DNA of 64,000 nt from Martinezella tropici (GCA_000799755.1 JUHI01000012.1:62001-126000); one strand, 5' to 3'; counted from the first letter of the stretch, positions 1 to 10,860 are shown. The notes: generated by a model not told the origin, from the sequence alone. Translations and numbers: made by a program.

Positions 1-757
1 TCTTTGCACCGTTCTCGGCTTTTCTCCGGCGCGCTCGGTCGCGACGGTCGAGCATGTGATGGCCGCGATCTATGCGATCGGTCTCGATAACGTTATCGTC
101 GAGGTTTCCGGCGCCGAAATGCCGATCATGGACGGCAGCTCGTATCCTTTCATTGAAGCGATCGAACAGGCGGGCATCGTCTCGCTCGGCGTCAAGCGTC
201 GCTACATCCGCGTTATCAAGCCGGTGCGCATCGAAGCCGGTGGCTCATGGTGCGAGTTCCGCCCCTATGACGGCACGCGCTTCGAGGTCGAGATCGATTT
301 CGAATGCCCGCTGATCGGCCGCCAGAAGTGGGAAGGCGATCTGACCGCCGCGACCTTCAAGACGGAACTGTCGCGCGCCCGCACCTTCGGCTTCATGCGC
401 GACGTCGAGCCGCTCTGGGCTTCCGGTCATGCGCTGGGTTCGTCGTTGGAAAATTCCGTCGTCATCTCTGACGACAATACTGTTATCAACGTCGAGGGTC
501 TGCGTTATGCCAAGGACGAATTCGTGCGTCACAAGACGCTCGATGCCGTCGGCGATCTGGCTCTGGCCGGCGCGCAGTTCATCGGCTGCTACCGTTCCTA
601 TCGCGGCGGCCATCGCATGAATGCAAATGCCCTGAAGGCATTGCTGAGTGATCCCTCTGCCTATGAGGTCGTCGAAACCTCGGCTCCGCGTCAGCGCGGT
701 CACGGTCGCGAATTCATCGCGGTTAACGCCCCCGAATTCGCTCCCTGGTCGGCGTGA
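1..757 (+). CDS. lpxC: UDP-3-O-acyl-N-acetylglucosamine deacetylase LpxC (5' end outside window)
   Basis: LpxC is the zinc enzyme that removes the acetyl group from UDP-3-O-acyl-GlcNAc, the committed step of lipid A synthesis in the cytoplasm. The reading frame is already open at base 2, so the first roughly 65 residues are missing. It shows TVEHVMAA just inside the window, which carries the first zinc histidine. It also has HKTLDAVGD near bases 530-556, with the other two zinc ligands, and the late catalytic histidine in RGGHRMN. It ends at a TGA at 755-757. Its position before bamD and recN is the usual alphaproteobacterial order after ftsZ. A hairpin terminator follows 29 bases after the stop. 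The family assignment is secure. Confidence 0.96.
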   Translation, partial: LCTVLGFSPARSVATVEHVMAAIYAIGLDNVIVEVSGAEMPIMDGSSYPFIEAIEQAGIVSLGVKRRYIRVIKPVRIEAGGSWCEFRPYDGTRFEVEIDFECPLIGRQKWEGDLTAATFKTELSRARTFGFMRDVEPLWASGHALGSSLENSVVISDDNTVINVEGLRYAKDEFVRHKTLDAVGDLALAGAQFIGCYRSYRGGHRMNANALKALLSDPSAYEVVETSAPRQRGHGREFIAVNAPEFAPWSA

Positions 758-786
758 TCCTTTCGGGACTGGAATGAAAAAAAGCG

Positions 787-816
787 GCCGCTCTGATGAA
801 GGGCGGCTCTTTTTTT
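787..816 (+). terminator. Rho-independent terminator after lpxC
   Basis: GCCGCTC at 787-793 pairs with GGGCGGC at 801-807 (one G-U pair), with a seven-base loop, and is followed by seven T at 810-816. It lies 30 bases after the lpxC stop and suggests that bamD has its own promoter. Confidence 0.8.
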
Positions 817-1069
817 GACGGACGACTCACGGGGTTTGTCTTTGGGCGCCGGCCGGAACCGGGACGAGGCGGACCGATTTGAGAAATCCCTGTCAAAACA
901 GTGATTAAAGGCTGCGGATATGCGGCCTTTGCCACAAAAATGCGTTAATGCATCATCAATGCGTTGCTCTGATGGTGTTTTTGCGGCTAGAAACGCCAGC
1001 GAGAGAACGCCGTCTCCGCAACGACGGCTATGGGACAGTCATCCGATGGGTTTTGCAAGGTCTGAACGC
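817..1069 (+). promoter_or_regulatory. bamD upstream region with possible promoter
   Basis: This stretch between the lpxC terminator and bamD has no convincing gene. A candidate sigma-70 type promoter is TTGAGA at 879-884, a 17-base spacer, and TGATTA at 902-907. That would give a leader of roughly 155 bases. AAGG at 1057-1060 is the likely ribosome site for the ATG at 1070. The promoter call rests only on element match and spacing and is weak. Confidence 0.35.
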
Positions 1070-1915
1070 ATGAATATCACAGCACGGGCTTTGCTCGTAT
1101 CGCTCCTTCTGGCCGGTACCGGTGCGGTGGTGACAGGGTGTAATACGAAAAAGGACATCGACATCACCAAGCTCGGTGTCGATACGGATCCGCCGGAGAT
1201 GCTCTACAATCAGGGCCTCGCCAATATCAAGGCAGGCAACCTGACGGAAGCCGGCAAGAAGTTCGATGCGATCAACCAGCAGCAGCCCTTCTCGGAATGG
1301 GCGCGCAAGGCACTCGTCATGAGCACCTTCGTGAAGTATCGCACAGGTCGCTATGACGAAGCAGTGCAGACCGGCAATGCCTATCTCAAGCAATATCCGG
1401 CCTCGGAAGATGCCGACTATGTGCAGTACCTGGTCGGTTCGTCCTTTGCCAAGCAGATCGTGGACGTGACGCAGGACCAGCGCGCGGCACAGCAGACGAT
1501 CGAGGCGATGACTAAGCTCGTCAACACCTATCCGAAGTCGCAGTATGTCAGCGACGCGCAGGAAAAGATCCGCTTCGCCCGCGACCAGCTCGCCGGCAAG
1601 GAAATGCAGATCGGCCGCTACTATCTGGAACGCAAGGACTACCTTGCTGCGATCTCCCGCTTCCGCGTGGTCGTGGAACAGTATCCGACGACGAACCAGA
1701 TCGAAGAAGCCCTGGCGCGACTCGTCGAAGCCTACTATGCAATGGGTATCGTGCCCGAGGCGCAGACGGCAGCCGCCGTTCTTGGTCACAACTATCCGGA
1801 CAGCCGCTGGTATAAGGATTCCTATCAGCTGCTGCAGAAGGGTGGCGTAGAGCCGAGCGAAAACTCCGGTTCGTGGATTTCCAGGGCGGGCAAGAAACTT
1901 CTTCTTGGGACGTGA
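1070..1915 (+). CDS. bamD: Outer membrane assembly lipoprotein BamD (ComL)
   Basis: BamD is the essential lipoprotein of the BAM complex that inserts beta-barrel proteins into the outer membrane. The 281-residue product starts with a lipoprotein signal peptide whose lipobox VTGC places the acylated cysteine at residue 24. Tetratricopeptide-type repeats fill the rest, for example around the YNQGLANIKAG, YPKSQYVSDAQ and YYLERKDYLAA segments, as in ComL/YfiO proteins. I chose the ATG at 1070, because it has AAGG nine bases upstream and puts the signal peptide at the N terminus. The frame is open further upstream, but that would bury the signal. The next gene, recN, starts 12 bases after the stop, so the two are probably cotranscribed. 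Confidence 0.94.
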   Translation: MNITARALLVSLLLAGTGAVVTGCNTKKDIDITKLGVDTDPPEMLYNQGLANIKAGNLTEAGKKFDAINQQQPFSEWARKALVMSTFVKYRTGRYDEAVQTGNAYLKQYPASEDADYVQYLVGSSFAKQIVDVTQDQRAAQQTIEAMTKLVNTYPKSQYVSDAQEKIRFARDQLAGKEMQIGRYYLERKDYLAAISRFRVVVEQYPTTNQIEEALARLVEAYYAMGIVPEAQTAAAVLGHNYPDSRWYKDSYQLLQKGGVEPSENSGSWISRAGKKLLLGT

Positions 1916-1927
1916 GATTGAGCGCAG

Positions 1928-3601
1928 ATGCTGATCCAGCTTTCGATCCGCGATATCGTTCTGATCGAGCGGCTGGATCTTGCCTTCGAGTCCGGGCTTT
2001 CGGTGTTGACCGGCGAAACGGGTGCGGGCAAATCCATCCTGCTTGACAGTCTGTCGCTGGCCCTTGGCGGGCGCGGCGATGGCGGGCTTGTGCGTCATGG
2101 CGAGGACCGCGGTCAGGTGACTGCGGTTTTCGATGTCGGCACGCAGCATCCGGCTCGCAAGCTCCTGCGCGAAAATGACATCGATGACGACGGCGACCTG
2201 ATTTTCCGACGCGTCCAGTCGGCCGATGGCCGGACCAAGGCCTTCGTCAACGATCAGGCGCTCAGCGTTCAGCTCATGCGTCAGATCGGGCAGCTTCTTG
2301 TCGAGATTCATGGCCAGCATGACGATCGTGCACTTGTCGATACGGACGCGCATCGCATTCTTCTCGATGCATTTGCCGGCCTTGCGGATGAGGCGCAGGA
2401 GGTCGGCAGGCTTCACAAGATCTGGCGCGATACCGATCGTACCCTGAAGAAGCACAGAGAGCAGGTAGAGCGAGCCGCCCGCGAGGCGGACTATCTGCGT
2501 GCGTCCGTCGAGGAGCTGGAAAAGCTCTCGCCGCAAGATGGCGAAGAGGATGAGCTGGCTGAAAAGCGCTCGCGGATGATGAAGGCCGAGCGCATTGCCG
2601 GCGACATTGCCGAAGCTTCGGAATTCTTGAACGGCAACGCATCGCCCGTGCCGCATATCGCCTCGCTGGTGCGTCGTCTCGAGCGCAAGAGCCACGAAGC
2701 ACCAGGCCTTTTGGAAGATACCGTCGCGCTGCTCGATGCGGCTCTTGACCAGCTTTCCAATGCGCAGATGGAAGTCGAGACGGCGCTGCGTAAGACGGAA
2801 TATGACCCAAGGGAGCTGGAACGGGTCGAGGAGCGGCTGTTTGGGCTGCGGGCCGCTTCGCGCAAATATTCCGTGCCGGTCACGGAGCTGCCGGCACTGG
2901 CGCAGCGTATGATCTCGGATCTTGCCGATGTCGATGCCGGTGAAGAGCGGCTGGCGCGGCTTGGTGGAGAGCTTGCCGCCGCCAAGGCGGATTACGATGC
3001 TGCCGCGCGCAGCCTGTCGGAAAAGCGCCGTCATGCCGGCGAGGCCCTTGCTGGCGCCGTAATGGCCGAGCTGCCGGCCCTGAAGCTCGAGCGGGCGCGT
3101 TTCATGGTGGAGATCACCAGCGATCCTGAAGCCGGGACCGCCGATGGCATCGACGTGGTCGAATTCCATGTGCAGACCAATCCGGGCACGCGTCCAGGAC
3201 CGATCACCAAGGTCGCTTCTGGCGGCGAGCTGTCACGTTTCCTGCTGGCGTTGAAGGTGGCGCTTGCCGATCGCGGCTCGGCGCCGACCCTCGTCTTCGA
3301 CGAAATCGACACAGGTGTCGGCGGTGCCGTGGCGGATGCGATTGGCCAGCGGCTGAAGCGCCTGTCCGATCGGGTGCAGGTGCTATCCGTCACGCACGCA
3401 CCACAAGTCGCCGCGCGCGCCGCCACCCATCTCCTGATCTCCAAGGGGCCTGTGGCGGACGGCTCGGAAAAAATTTCCACGCGTGTTGCGACGATGGAGC
3501 CGAAGGATCGCACCGAGGAAATCGCTCGCATGCTTGCCGGCGCTTCGGTGACCGAAGAGGCGAGGGCTGCCGCCAAACGGTTGCTCGCCGGCAACGGCTG
3601 A
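1928..3601 (+). CDS. recN: DNA repair protein RecN
   Basis: RecN is an SMC-like ATPase recruited to double-strand breaks, where it helps recombinational repair. The 557-residue product has a Walker A GETGAGKS at residues 29-36. A long middle segment rich in Glu, Arg and Ala (about 150-370) forms the coiled-coil arm. The ABC signature SGGELSRF begins near residue 431, and Walker B is LVFDEIDTGVGG with D458 and E459. Length and motif order match RecN. It lies 12 bases downstream of bamD, a typical rhizobial pairing. No LexA-type SOS box stands directly in front of it, so it may be read from the bamD promoter. Confidence 0.96.
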   Translation: MLIQLSIRDIVLIERLDLAFESGLSVLTGETGAGKSILLDSLSLALGGRGDGGLVRHGEDRGQVTAVFDVGTQHPARKLLRENDIDDDGDLIFRRVQSADGRTKAFVNDQALSVQLMRQIGQLLVEIHGQHDDRALVDTDAHRILLDAFAGLADEAQEVGRLHKIWRDTDRTLKKHREQVERAAREADYLRASVEELEKLSPQDGEEDELAEKRSRMMKAERIAGDIAEASEFLNGNASPVPHIASLVRRLERKSHEAPGLLEDTVALLDAALDQLSNAQMEVETALRKTEYDPRELERVEERLFGLRAASRKYSVPVTELPALAQRMISDLADVDAGEERLARLGGELAAAKADYDAAARSLSEKRRHAGEALAGAVMAELPALKLERARFMVEITSDPEAGTADGIDVVEFHVQTNPGTRPGPITKVASGGELSRFLLALKVALADRGSAPTLVFDEIDTGVGGAVADAIGQRLKRLSDRVQVLSVTHAPQVAARAATHLLISKGPVADGSEKISTRVATMEPKDRTEEIARMLAGASVTEEARAAAKRLLAGNG

Positions 3602-3747
3602 TCGCCTCCTTTAACCGTCGGAAAGCGGACGGTGGGGATGTGGACCGCAGGATTTCATCACCGGCTTCTCTCCCAGCTTTTTGATGGTCCCTCGTCATAT
3701 ACCCTTCATCGTCCCCGGTTAGGCAGGCCGGAATCCGGAGACTGTCC

Positions 3748-4380
3748 ATGCACTCGACTACGCAACCAAATCGGCCGAAAATCGCGGAAACCGTTATCCA
3801 CGCGACGGCGAATATCAGAGATTCAAGCATCGGCAGATGCTGCGAGATCCTGGCGGACACGTCCTTACATGGCGTCCAACTCGGGGATTTCTCCTATCTG
3901 GGGCAGCGCTGCATCGTCGGCGATGCCGTGATCGGGAAGTTTTGCGCCATTGCAGCGGAGGTCAGGATCGGTGCCCCCAATCACCCGATGGATCGCCCGT
4001 CCATGCACCGCTTCACCTATTGCCCGGAATATTATTCGGCCGAAGCCGTGCGCGACCACGCCTTCTTCGACGAGCGGAAGGCGGATCGTGCGATCGTTGG
4101 CAATGACGTTTGGATCGGCCACGGGGTCATTGTCTTGCCGGGCGTGAAGATCGGCGATGGTGCCGTGCTCGCAGCCGGCGCAGTCGTCACCAAGGACGTC
4201 GAACCCTATACTGTTGTCGGTGGTGTGCCTGCCAAGTTCATTCGCGAGCGGTTCACCCGCGCCGTCGCCGGGAAGCTTGTGTCAATCGCCTGGTGGGATT
4301 GGCCATTCGAGACCATCATGGAGCGGCTCGCCGATTTTCAGTCGAGCGATATCGACGCCTTTTGCGAGCGCTGGTCCTGA
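3748..4380 (+). CDS. Hexapeptide-repeat acyltransferase (phosphonate-associated type)
   Basis: This 210-residue protein is a left-handed beta-helix transferase. Hexapeptide repeats such as [14 protein letters not shown] and [31 protein letters not shown] run from about residue 60 to 165. NHPMDRPS and the [16 protein letters not shown] tail resemble the xenobiotic acetyltransferase group. The FTYCPEYY and IAWWDW segments recall the acyltransferases usually found in phosphonate-use clusters (phn_thr family). No phn gene is visible here, so the substrate is unknown and the gene may be an orphan copy. GGAG lies about eight bases before the ATG. It starts about 145 bases after recN. An O-acetyltransferase for an antibiotic or sugar is the main alternative. 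Confidence 0.75.
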   Translation: MHSTTQPNRPKIAETVIHATANIRDSSIGRCCEILADTSLHGVQLGDFSYLGQRCIVGDAVIGKFCAIAAEVRIGAPNHPMDRPSMHRFTYCPEYYSAEAVRDHAFFDERKADRAIVGNDVWIGHGVIVLPGVKIGDGAVLAAGAVVTKDVEPYTVVGGVPAKFIRERFTRAVAGKLVSIAWWDWPFETIMERLADFQSSDIDAFCERWS

Positions 4381-4451
4381 TCAGCTTCCTGCAGCTTTGC
4401 GATTGGCATTTGGCCCGGTTATTTTGTGGAGAAGGATGAGGCAGGTCGGCA

Positions 4452-4877
4452 ATGAGCGACGAAAGACAACAGTATAACGCGGCGTGTCACTGCGGTTCAG
4501 TCAGGTTCCGGGTCCGGCTGGCGGACGAGTTCAATACGATCCGCCGCTGTTCGTGCTCCTATTGCCGGATGCGGGGCGCCGTTGTGGTCTCGGCGCAACT
4601 CTCGGATATCGAATTTGTCGAAGGCGAAGGCAATCTGACGCTTTATCAATTCAATACCCGGACGGCGAAGCACTATTTCTGCAAGACCTGCGGCATCTAT
4701 ACCCATCATCAACGCCGCTCGAATCCGAGCCTGTTTGGGGTCAACGTCGCCTGCATCGAGGGCATTAGCCCTTTCGGTTTTCCCGAGATTCAGGTTATGG
4801 ATGGTGTTAACCACCCTTCGGATTCCGGCTCCGGGCCCAGGGTTGCCGGGATATTGCGGTTCGAACCGAAGACTTGA
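4452..4877 (+). CDS. GFA-family zinc protein (glutathione-dependent formaldehyde-activating enzyme-like)
   Basis: The 141-residue product has the cysteine pattern of the GFA/CENP-V family: C12 and C14, then C33, C35 and C38 in RRCSCSYC, then C77 and C80 in CKTCGIYTHH. These would bind two zinc ions. The founding member speeds the addition of glutathione to formaldehyde, but most family members have no proven function, and none can be assigned here. A poor ribosome site (GGCAATG context) precedes the ATG. The gene lies 71 bases after the acyltransferase on the same strand, and the next gene is convergent. Confidence 0.85.
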   Translation: MSDERQQYNAACHCGSVRFRVRLADEFNTIRRCSCSYCRMRGAVVVSAQLSDIEFVEGEGNLTLYQFNTRTAKHYFCKTCGIYTHHQRRSNPSLFGVNVACIEGISPFGFPEIQVMDGVNHPSDSGSGPRVAGILRFEPKT

Positions 4878-4978
4878 GACGATGCCTTGCTGGGCGCGAT
4901 CTTGAGGTTATCAATCTAAGGTTGAGTAAAAGCAAAAGGATGGAGCGCCTTCGCGATTCAAAGAAAAGCGGAAAGGGT

Positions 4979-5719
4979 TCAGAGCTCGCACTTGGGATCA
5001 ATCATATCCTCTGCGGAGCCGCGGGATTTGTGGGCTTCGTTTATTCGCGCCAGAATGTAGAAGCCATGCCGTCCGTCCGGCAACTTTGAGCCGAAGACGC
5101 CAACCACCACGTTTTCCATATTTGAACGAGCGCCGTCGACGCCATCCGCTACGAGCTTCAGCGGATTTAGATCCGAGAGGTCGTTTGCGGCGTCGAGCGT
5201 TGCCCACCAACCGGCTTTGGTCTTCAGGTTTGTGAACCGGCCGCTTTGGATTTCTGCGGCATGGGCCTTCAATAGGGCGTGAAAGCGAGGTGTCTCGCAT
5301 CCCATATGGATATGGAGCCGGTCCTGCGTGCGCCAGCTTGCGGCGTTTATGGCCAGCGCGAAATCCTCGGGCGCGGCCTTCCATCGGTGCAGGCCGATCG
5401 CGGATAGCTCTCTCCACGCCGCATCAAAATAGTTTGGCGCTCCGGCAGCCAGAAGGCGCGGGTCTTCGATCCCTGGCACGTTGGCCAGCGGCGCAAGAAT
5501 GGTGCGCTCCTTGTCGGCCGGCTCACGAAGGACGGCATAGGACGACAAAGGGTCCTGCGCCTGGACTATTTTCAGGCATGGATACGGCGATCCCGTCAGA
5601 TTGGAGTTGAGCTCGCATGCGCCAACGACCAGCCCCAGAGCGGAGCGGCTGGCGAATGAACTCATGATCACGACTGCAATAACGAGTGAAATAGAGAGAA
5701 CGGCAAGACGATGCTTCAT
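4979..5719 (-). CDS. cdh: CDP-diacylglycerol pyrophosphatase
   Basis: Cdh cleaves CDP-diacylglycerol to phosphatidate and CMP and so recycles the central phospholipid precursor. The 246-residue product has an N-terminal membrane anchor at about residues 5-28. The HIHMGC motif at 136-141 is the HIT-like histidine pair of the Cdh family, which in Escherichia coli reads HIHISC. Further family features are PYPCLKI near residue 46, and GVFGSKLPDGRHGFYIL followed by an IDPKCEL tail near the C terminus. It is transcribed toward the GFA gene, with about 100 bases between the two stops. No partner gene is obvious. Confidence rests on the motif and length. Confidence 0.87.
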   Translation of the reverse strand: MKHRLAVLSISLVIAVVIMSSFASRSALGLVVGACELNSNLTGSPYPCLKIVQAQDPLSSYAVLREPADKERTILAPLANVPGIEDPRLLAAGAPNYFDAAWRELSAIGLHRWKAAPEDFALAINAASWRTQDRLHIHMGCETPRFHALLKAHAAEIQSGRFTNLKTKAGWWATLDAANDLSDLNPLKLVADGVDGARSNMENVVVGVFGSKLPDGRHGFYILARINEAHKSRGSAEDMIDPKCEL

Positions 5720-8217
<2,498 letters not shown>

Positions 8218-8221
8218 TGGC

Positions 8222-8253
8222 AGGCGGCGGAACTGCAATCCGCCGCCTCTTGC
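8222..8253 (+). terminator. Shared hairpin terminator between ligA and the convergent GNAT gene
   Basis: AGGCGGCGGA at 8222-8231 pairs perfectly with TCCGCCGCCT at 8239-8248 across a seven-base loop, with a loose T-rich stretch after it. It begins four bases after the ligA stop and lies before the stop of the convergent gene, so it could end both transcripts. Confidence 0.75.
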
Positions 8254-8264
8254 TTCTTTATGGC

Positions 8265-8801
8265 TCAGAATCTCAGCCGCGCCATCGTCAGCGCATCCAC
8301 ATATTCGCCATTGCGAAAACCGAAGGCGCGCAAACATCCTTCGGTTTCGAACCCGAATTTCTCGTAGAGCCCGATCGCCGGCGCATTGTCGGCATAGACG
8401 GTCAGCTCCAGCCGCTTGATCGCTAGCCAGTTGTCGGCGGTATCGACAAGAGCGGCCATAAGGGCGGAGCCGATGCCACAGCCGGTGAAATCGTCGTGCA
8501 CGCCCATGCCGATGTTGCCGCTGTGAATCCGCCGACCGGCAAGGCGCTGCATGCCGGCATTGCCGACGATCTGCCCGTCAAGTACGGCAACGAGCCTGGT
8601 AGCGCTGGGGTCATGCTTATCCAGCCAGCGCTGCGTTTCCTCTATGCTCTGAAAGGGCAGCCGCAGCGTGCCGGCGCGGAAGCCGGGCAGGTTGGCGATC
8701 GCGGCAATCCCTTCGGCATCCGAGGGACGCGTTGCTCGAATCTCGATCGGGCCGACACGTTTGCGTCGTCGCTCGTCTGGTTCTTGCTCTTCGGAATTCA
8801 T
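8265..8801 (-). CDS. GNAT-family N-acetyltransferase
   Basis: The 178-residue product has the GNAT fold. IEIRATRPSDAEGIAAIANLP opens the domain near residue 20. The acetyl-CoA loop is in DDFTGCGIGSALM, and YADNAPAIGLYEKFGFETEG is the typical last motif. The closing FGFRNGEYVDALTMARL resembles YhhY/RimL-like members. The substrate cannot be told from sequence. I chose the ATG at 8801, because AAAGGAGAG stands just upstream on the coding strand; a longer frame exists but has no ribosome site. A nine-base-pair hairpin at 8843-8868 lies in the presumed leader. Confidence 0.85.
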   Translation of the reverse strand: MNSEEQEPDERRRKRVGPIEIRATRPSDAEGIAAIANLPGFRAGTLRLPFQSIEETQRWLDKHDPSATRLVAVLDGQIVGNAGMQRLAGRRIHSGNIGMGVHDDFTGCGIGSALMAALVDTADNWLAIKRLELTVYADNAPAIGLYEKFGFETEGCLRAFGFRNGEYVDALTMARLRF

Positions 8802-8842
8802 GGGCTCTCCTTTGATGTGATGGGAGGAGAGCAAGGAGGTTT

Positions 8843-8868
8843 CAACCCTGCTCGCCTCGGCAGGGTTG
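8843..8868. repeat. Hairpin in the leader of the GNAT gene
   Basis: CAACCCTGC at 8843-8851 and GCAGGGTTG at 8860-8868 form a perfect nine-base inverted repeat with an eight-base loop. It lies 42 bases upstream of the minus-strand GNAT start. No T-tract follows on either strand, so it may be an operator or an RNA leader element rather than a terminator. Confidence 0.5.
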
Positions 8869-9075
8869 AGATGGATCGCGGTCAGCTCAGCGCAACACAG
8901 CTTCCACTCGCCCTGCAAGGGGAGAGATGGTGTGAAGGTGCATCACGATGGTGCGGTTTGCGATCATGGGTGGATGATCCGCTGTGATACGAAGCTTGTC
9001 AATCGCTCGTTGCATAAATCCTTTGATCGGGCGCCCGTCCTCAAGGGCGCGAGATTGTCTTGTGTCACATACTGC

Positions 9076-9105
9076 TTGACATGAAACCATTTGGTTGCCT
9101 ATAAA
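9076..9105 (+). promoter_or_regulatory. Promoter of the ArsR/SRPBCC operon
   Basis: TTGACA at 9076-9081 and TATAAA at 9100-9105 with an 18-base spacer form a near-consensus sigma-70 promoter. Almost the whole spacer and the first base of the -10 element lie inside the left arm of the palindrome at 9084-9129, so a protein bound there would block RNA polymerase. Confidence 0.75.
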
Positions 9106-9129
9106 ATGGAAAAGGCAACCAAATGGTTT
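9084..9129. promoter_or_regulatory. Large inverted-repeat operator in front of the ArsR-type gene
   Basis: AAACCATTTGGTTGCCT at 9084-9100 and its exact reverse complement at 9113-9129 are separated by 12 bases. Each arm also holds an imperfect inner palindrome (AACC, four bases, GGTT), with centres about 32 bases apart, close to three helical turns. It covers the promoter spacer and -10 and ends seven bases before the GTG start. The likely role is autoregulation by the encoded ArsR protein. Confidence 0.7.
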
Positions 9130-9136
9130 CGTATCT

Positions 9137-9460
9137 GTGAATGATGACCTAGTCTTCAAGGCTTTGGCGGATGCCAGCCGGCGGCAGTTGCTCGACAGGC
9201 TTTACGAGCGGAACGGGCAGACCCTGAGCGCACTTTGCGAGGATCTGGATATGAGCCGGCAGGCGGTCGCCAAGCATCTCGCCATTCTGGAGGAGGCCAA
9301 TCTGGTCTCCTCGGAGAAGCATGGGCGCGAGAAACTGCATTTCATCAATGCGGTCCCGATCAACGGCATTGCCGAACGCTGGATCAACAAATTCGAACGC
9401 CGGCATCTGAGTGCGCTTTCGGCCTTGAAGAAGGCGCTGGAAGACGAAGGCGGCGATTGA
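9137..9460 (+). CDS. ArsR-family winged-helix transcriptional regulator
   Basis: This 107-residue protein has an ArsR-type winged helix over about residues 5-85. FKALADASRRQLLDRLYE is helix 1, the recognition region is LDMSRQAVAKHLAILEEANLV, and the wing is SSEKHGREKLHF. There is no CxC metal site, so it belongs to the group paired with SRPBCC proteins rather than the metal sensors. The GTG at 9137 is the only plausible start after the promoter; no ATG lies in frame and no clear Shine-Dalgarno is present. It is followed after 34 bases by the SRPBCC gene, a very common pairing. It probably binds the palindrome that overlaps its promoter. Confidence 0.88.
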   Translation: MNDDLVFKALADASRRQLLDRLYERNGQTLSALCEDLDMSRQAVAKHLAILEEANLVSSEKHGREKLHFINAVPINGIAERWINKFERRHLSALSALKKALEDEGGD

Positions 9461-9494
9461 GCCGGATAACCAAGGCCAAACAGGGAGAAAAGAC

Positions 9495-9938
9495 ATGGCT
9501 GGCAGCAAATTCGTCTACGTCACCTTCATCCGCACGACGCCGGAAAAGCTCTGGGCGGCGCTCATCACGCCCGAGTTCATCAAGCAATATTGGTTCGACA
9601 TGGTCCACGAGACCGACTGGAAAGTCGGTTCTCCCTGGAAGATGCTCTTTCCGGATGGCCGGGTCGCCGATACGGGGGAGATTGCCGAGTTCGACCCGCC
9701 GCGGCGGCTTGCCATCAAATGGCGCAATGAATGGCGCCCGGAGCTGAAGGCCGAAGGCTGGTCATGCTGCGTGATGGAGCTGGAGCCGGCGGATGGCGTC
9801 GTAAAGCTGACCGTTACTCACGCGATCGAGGTGGAAAACTCCAAGCTCATCGAGGCAGTTTCTGGTGGCTGGCCGAAAATATTGTCCAACCTCAAATCGT
9901 TGCTGGAAACCGGAACGGTGGCAATCAGCCAGAAATGA
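9495..9938 (+). CDS. SRPBCC (AHSA1-like) protein
   Basis: The 147-residue product begins with the AHSA1/SRPBCC pattern: FVYVTFIRTTPEKLWAALI, then FIKQYWFDM, then GSPWKMLFPDGRVADTGEI and WPKILSNLKSLLETG. The fold has a deep cavity for small hydrophobic ligands. In operons with ArsR-type regulators its physiological role is mostly unknown. GGGAG lies about nine bases before the ATG. It is the second gene of the operon, so it should be induced when the ArsR repressor releases the large palindrome. Confidence 0.85.
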   Translation: MAGSKFVYVTFIRTTPEKLWAALITPEFIKQYWFDMVHETDWKVGSPWKMLFPDGRVADTGEIAEFDPPRRLAIKWRNEWRPELKAEGWSCCVMELEPADGVVKLTVTHAIEVENSKLIEAVSGGWPKILSNLKSLLETGTVAISQK

Positions 9939-10118
9939 GCTCCGGTCCTCGGTGCGTTTGCCGAGACGGCATGGCCGTGGCGACGGTATCCATACTGTCG
10001 TCATCAGTCGTGAATGTCTCGGCTCGCAGATGAGCTCCTCCATCTTGCATCGTTCATAGGCCATCTTACTTTAGCCGTGCCGCTCTTGCTCCCGGCGGCT
10101 GTTATTGGAGGATGATCG

Positions 10119-10613
10119 ATGCGTTCAGCGAAGTTCCTTGGCGCCATTGCTGCTTCTTTTCTGGCCGTGGCGCCCGTTTCCGCGTCCGCCGAAGTTGTCG
10201 GCAAGGTCGGTGTGGACTGGACGGGCAATGATATTCTGGTCGATGCCGTGCCAGATCCGGAGGTCTCTGGCGTCACCTGCCATGTCACGTATTTCGATCG
10301 CAGCGTCATCGACCGGCTGCGCAAGGGCAACTGGTTCGAAGATCCTTCCAACAATTCCATTGCCTGCCGCCAGACCGGGCCGATCGAGATCGGCGATATC
10401 AATCTGTCCCAGAGTGGCGAGGAAGTGTTTCGCGCCGGCTTGTCGCTGATCTGGAAGAAGCTGGTCGTCACCCGCATCTACGACAAGAAGAACGACACGC
10501 TCGTCTATCTCATCCACTCGCGGCAACTGACGGATGGTTCCGCCAAGATGGCTATTTCGACGATCCCGTTGTTCGGCCAACAGGTCAACTGGAAGAACGG
10601 TAAGCCGAAATGA
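10119..10613 (+). CDS. creA: CreA-family periplasmic protein
   Basis: This 164-residue protein has a signal peptide with a probable cut after SASA (residues 21-24). The mature part carries the CreA signature: VGKVGVDWTGNDI, DPEVSGVTCHVTYFDR, and the end PLFGQQVNWKNGKP. CreA is a conserved proteobacterial protein of unknown function; in Escherichia coli it sits beside the CreBC two-component genes, which are absent here. GGAGG seven bases before the ATG supports the start. It stands alone between the SRPBCC gene and convergent cheW. Confidence 0.87.
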   Translation: MRSAKFLGAIAASFLAVAPVSASAEVVGKVGVDWTGNDILVDAVPDPEVSGVTCHVTYFDRSVIDRLRKGNWFEDPSNNSIACRQTGPIEIGDINLSQSGEEVFRAGLSLIWKKLVVTRIYDKKNDTLVYLIHSRQLTDGSAKMAISTIPLFGQQVNWKNGKPK

Positions 10614-10823
10614 TGGTATCTTGATACCTCTCCCGTAACTCGCAGAAAGATAATACCAAAAAAAGTCATACTCTTGGGTTGTCGAATTCCTTCTGGTTGC
10701 TTTCGGTTTGCACCTTTTTGATGCAATTTCGAAAACGAACAGGGAGGCGACTCTTGCCCCTGTTCACGGCCTGCAAGACCGTGTTTCTGGCTACACCCCT
10801 GCCAAAACCGGTTCCATAAAAGC

Positions 10824-10860
10824 GATCGCCCTGGAGTTCGGCTCCAGGGCGATCTTCTTT
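10824..10860. terminator. Strong bidirectional terminator between creA and cheW
   Basis: GATCGCCCTGGAG at 10824-10836 pairs perfectly with CTCCAGGGCGATC at 10842-10854 across a TTCGG loop. T-rich tracts follow on both strands (TTCTTTT on plus, GCTTTTA on minus). It lies 27 bases beyond the cheW stop and also ends transcripts from the creA side. Confidence 0.88.

Noticed and set aside
1028-3169. A 713-codon open frame on the minus strand opposite recN and bamD
   Set aside because: It lies antisense to two clear genes, has no recognisable domain, and is expected in high-GC coding DNA where the opposite strand has few stops.
8843-8868. Hairpin considered as a terminator
   Set aside because: No T-tract follows on either strand, and it lies upstream of a gene start, so I list it only as an inverted repeat.
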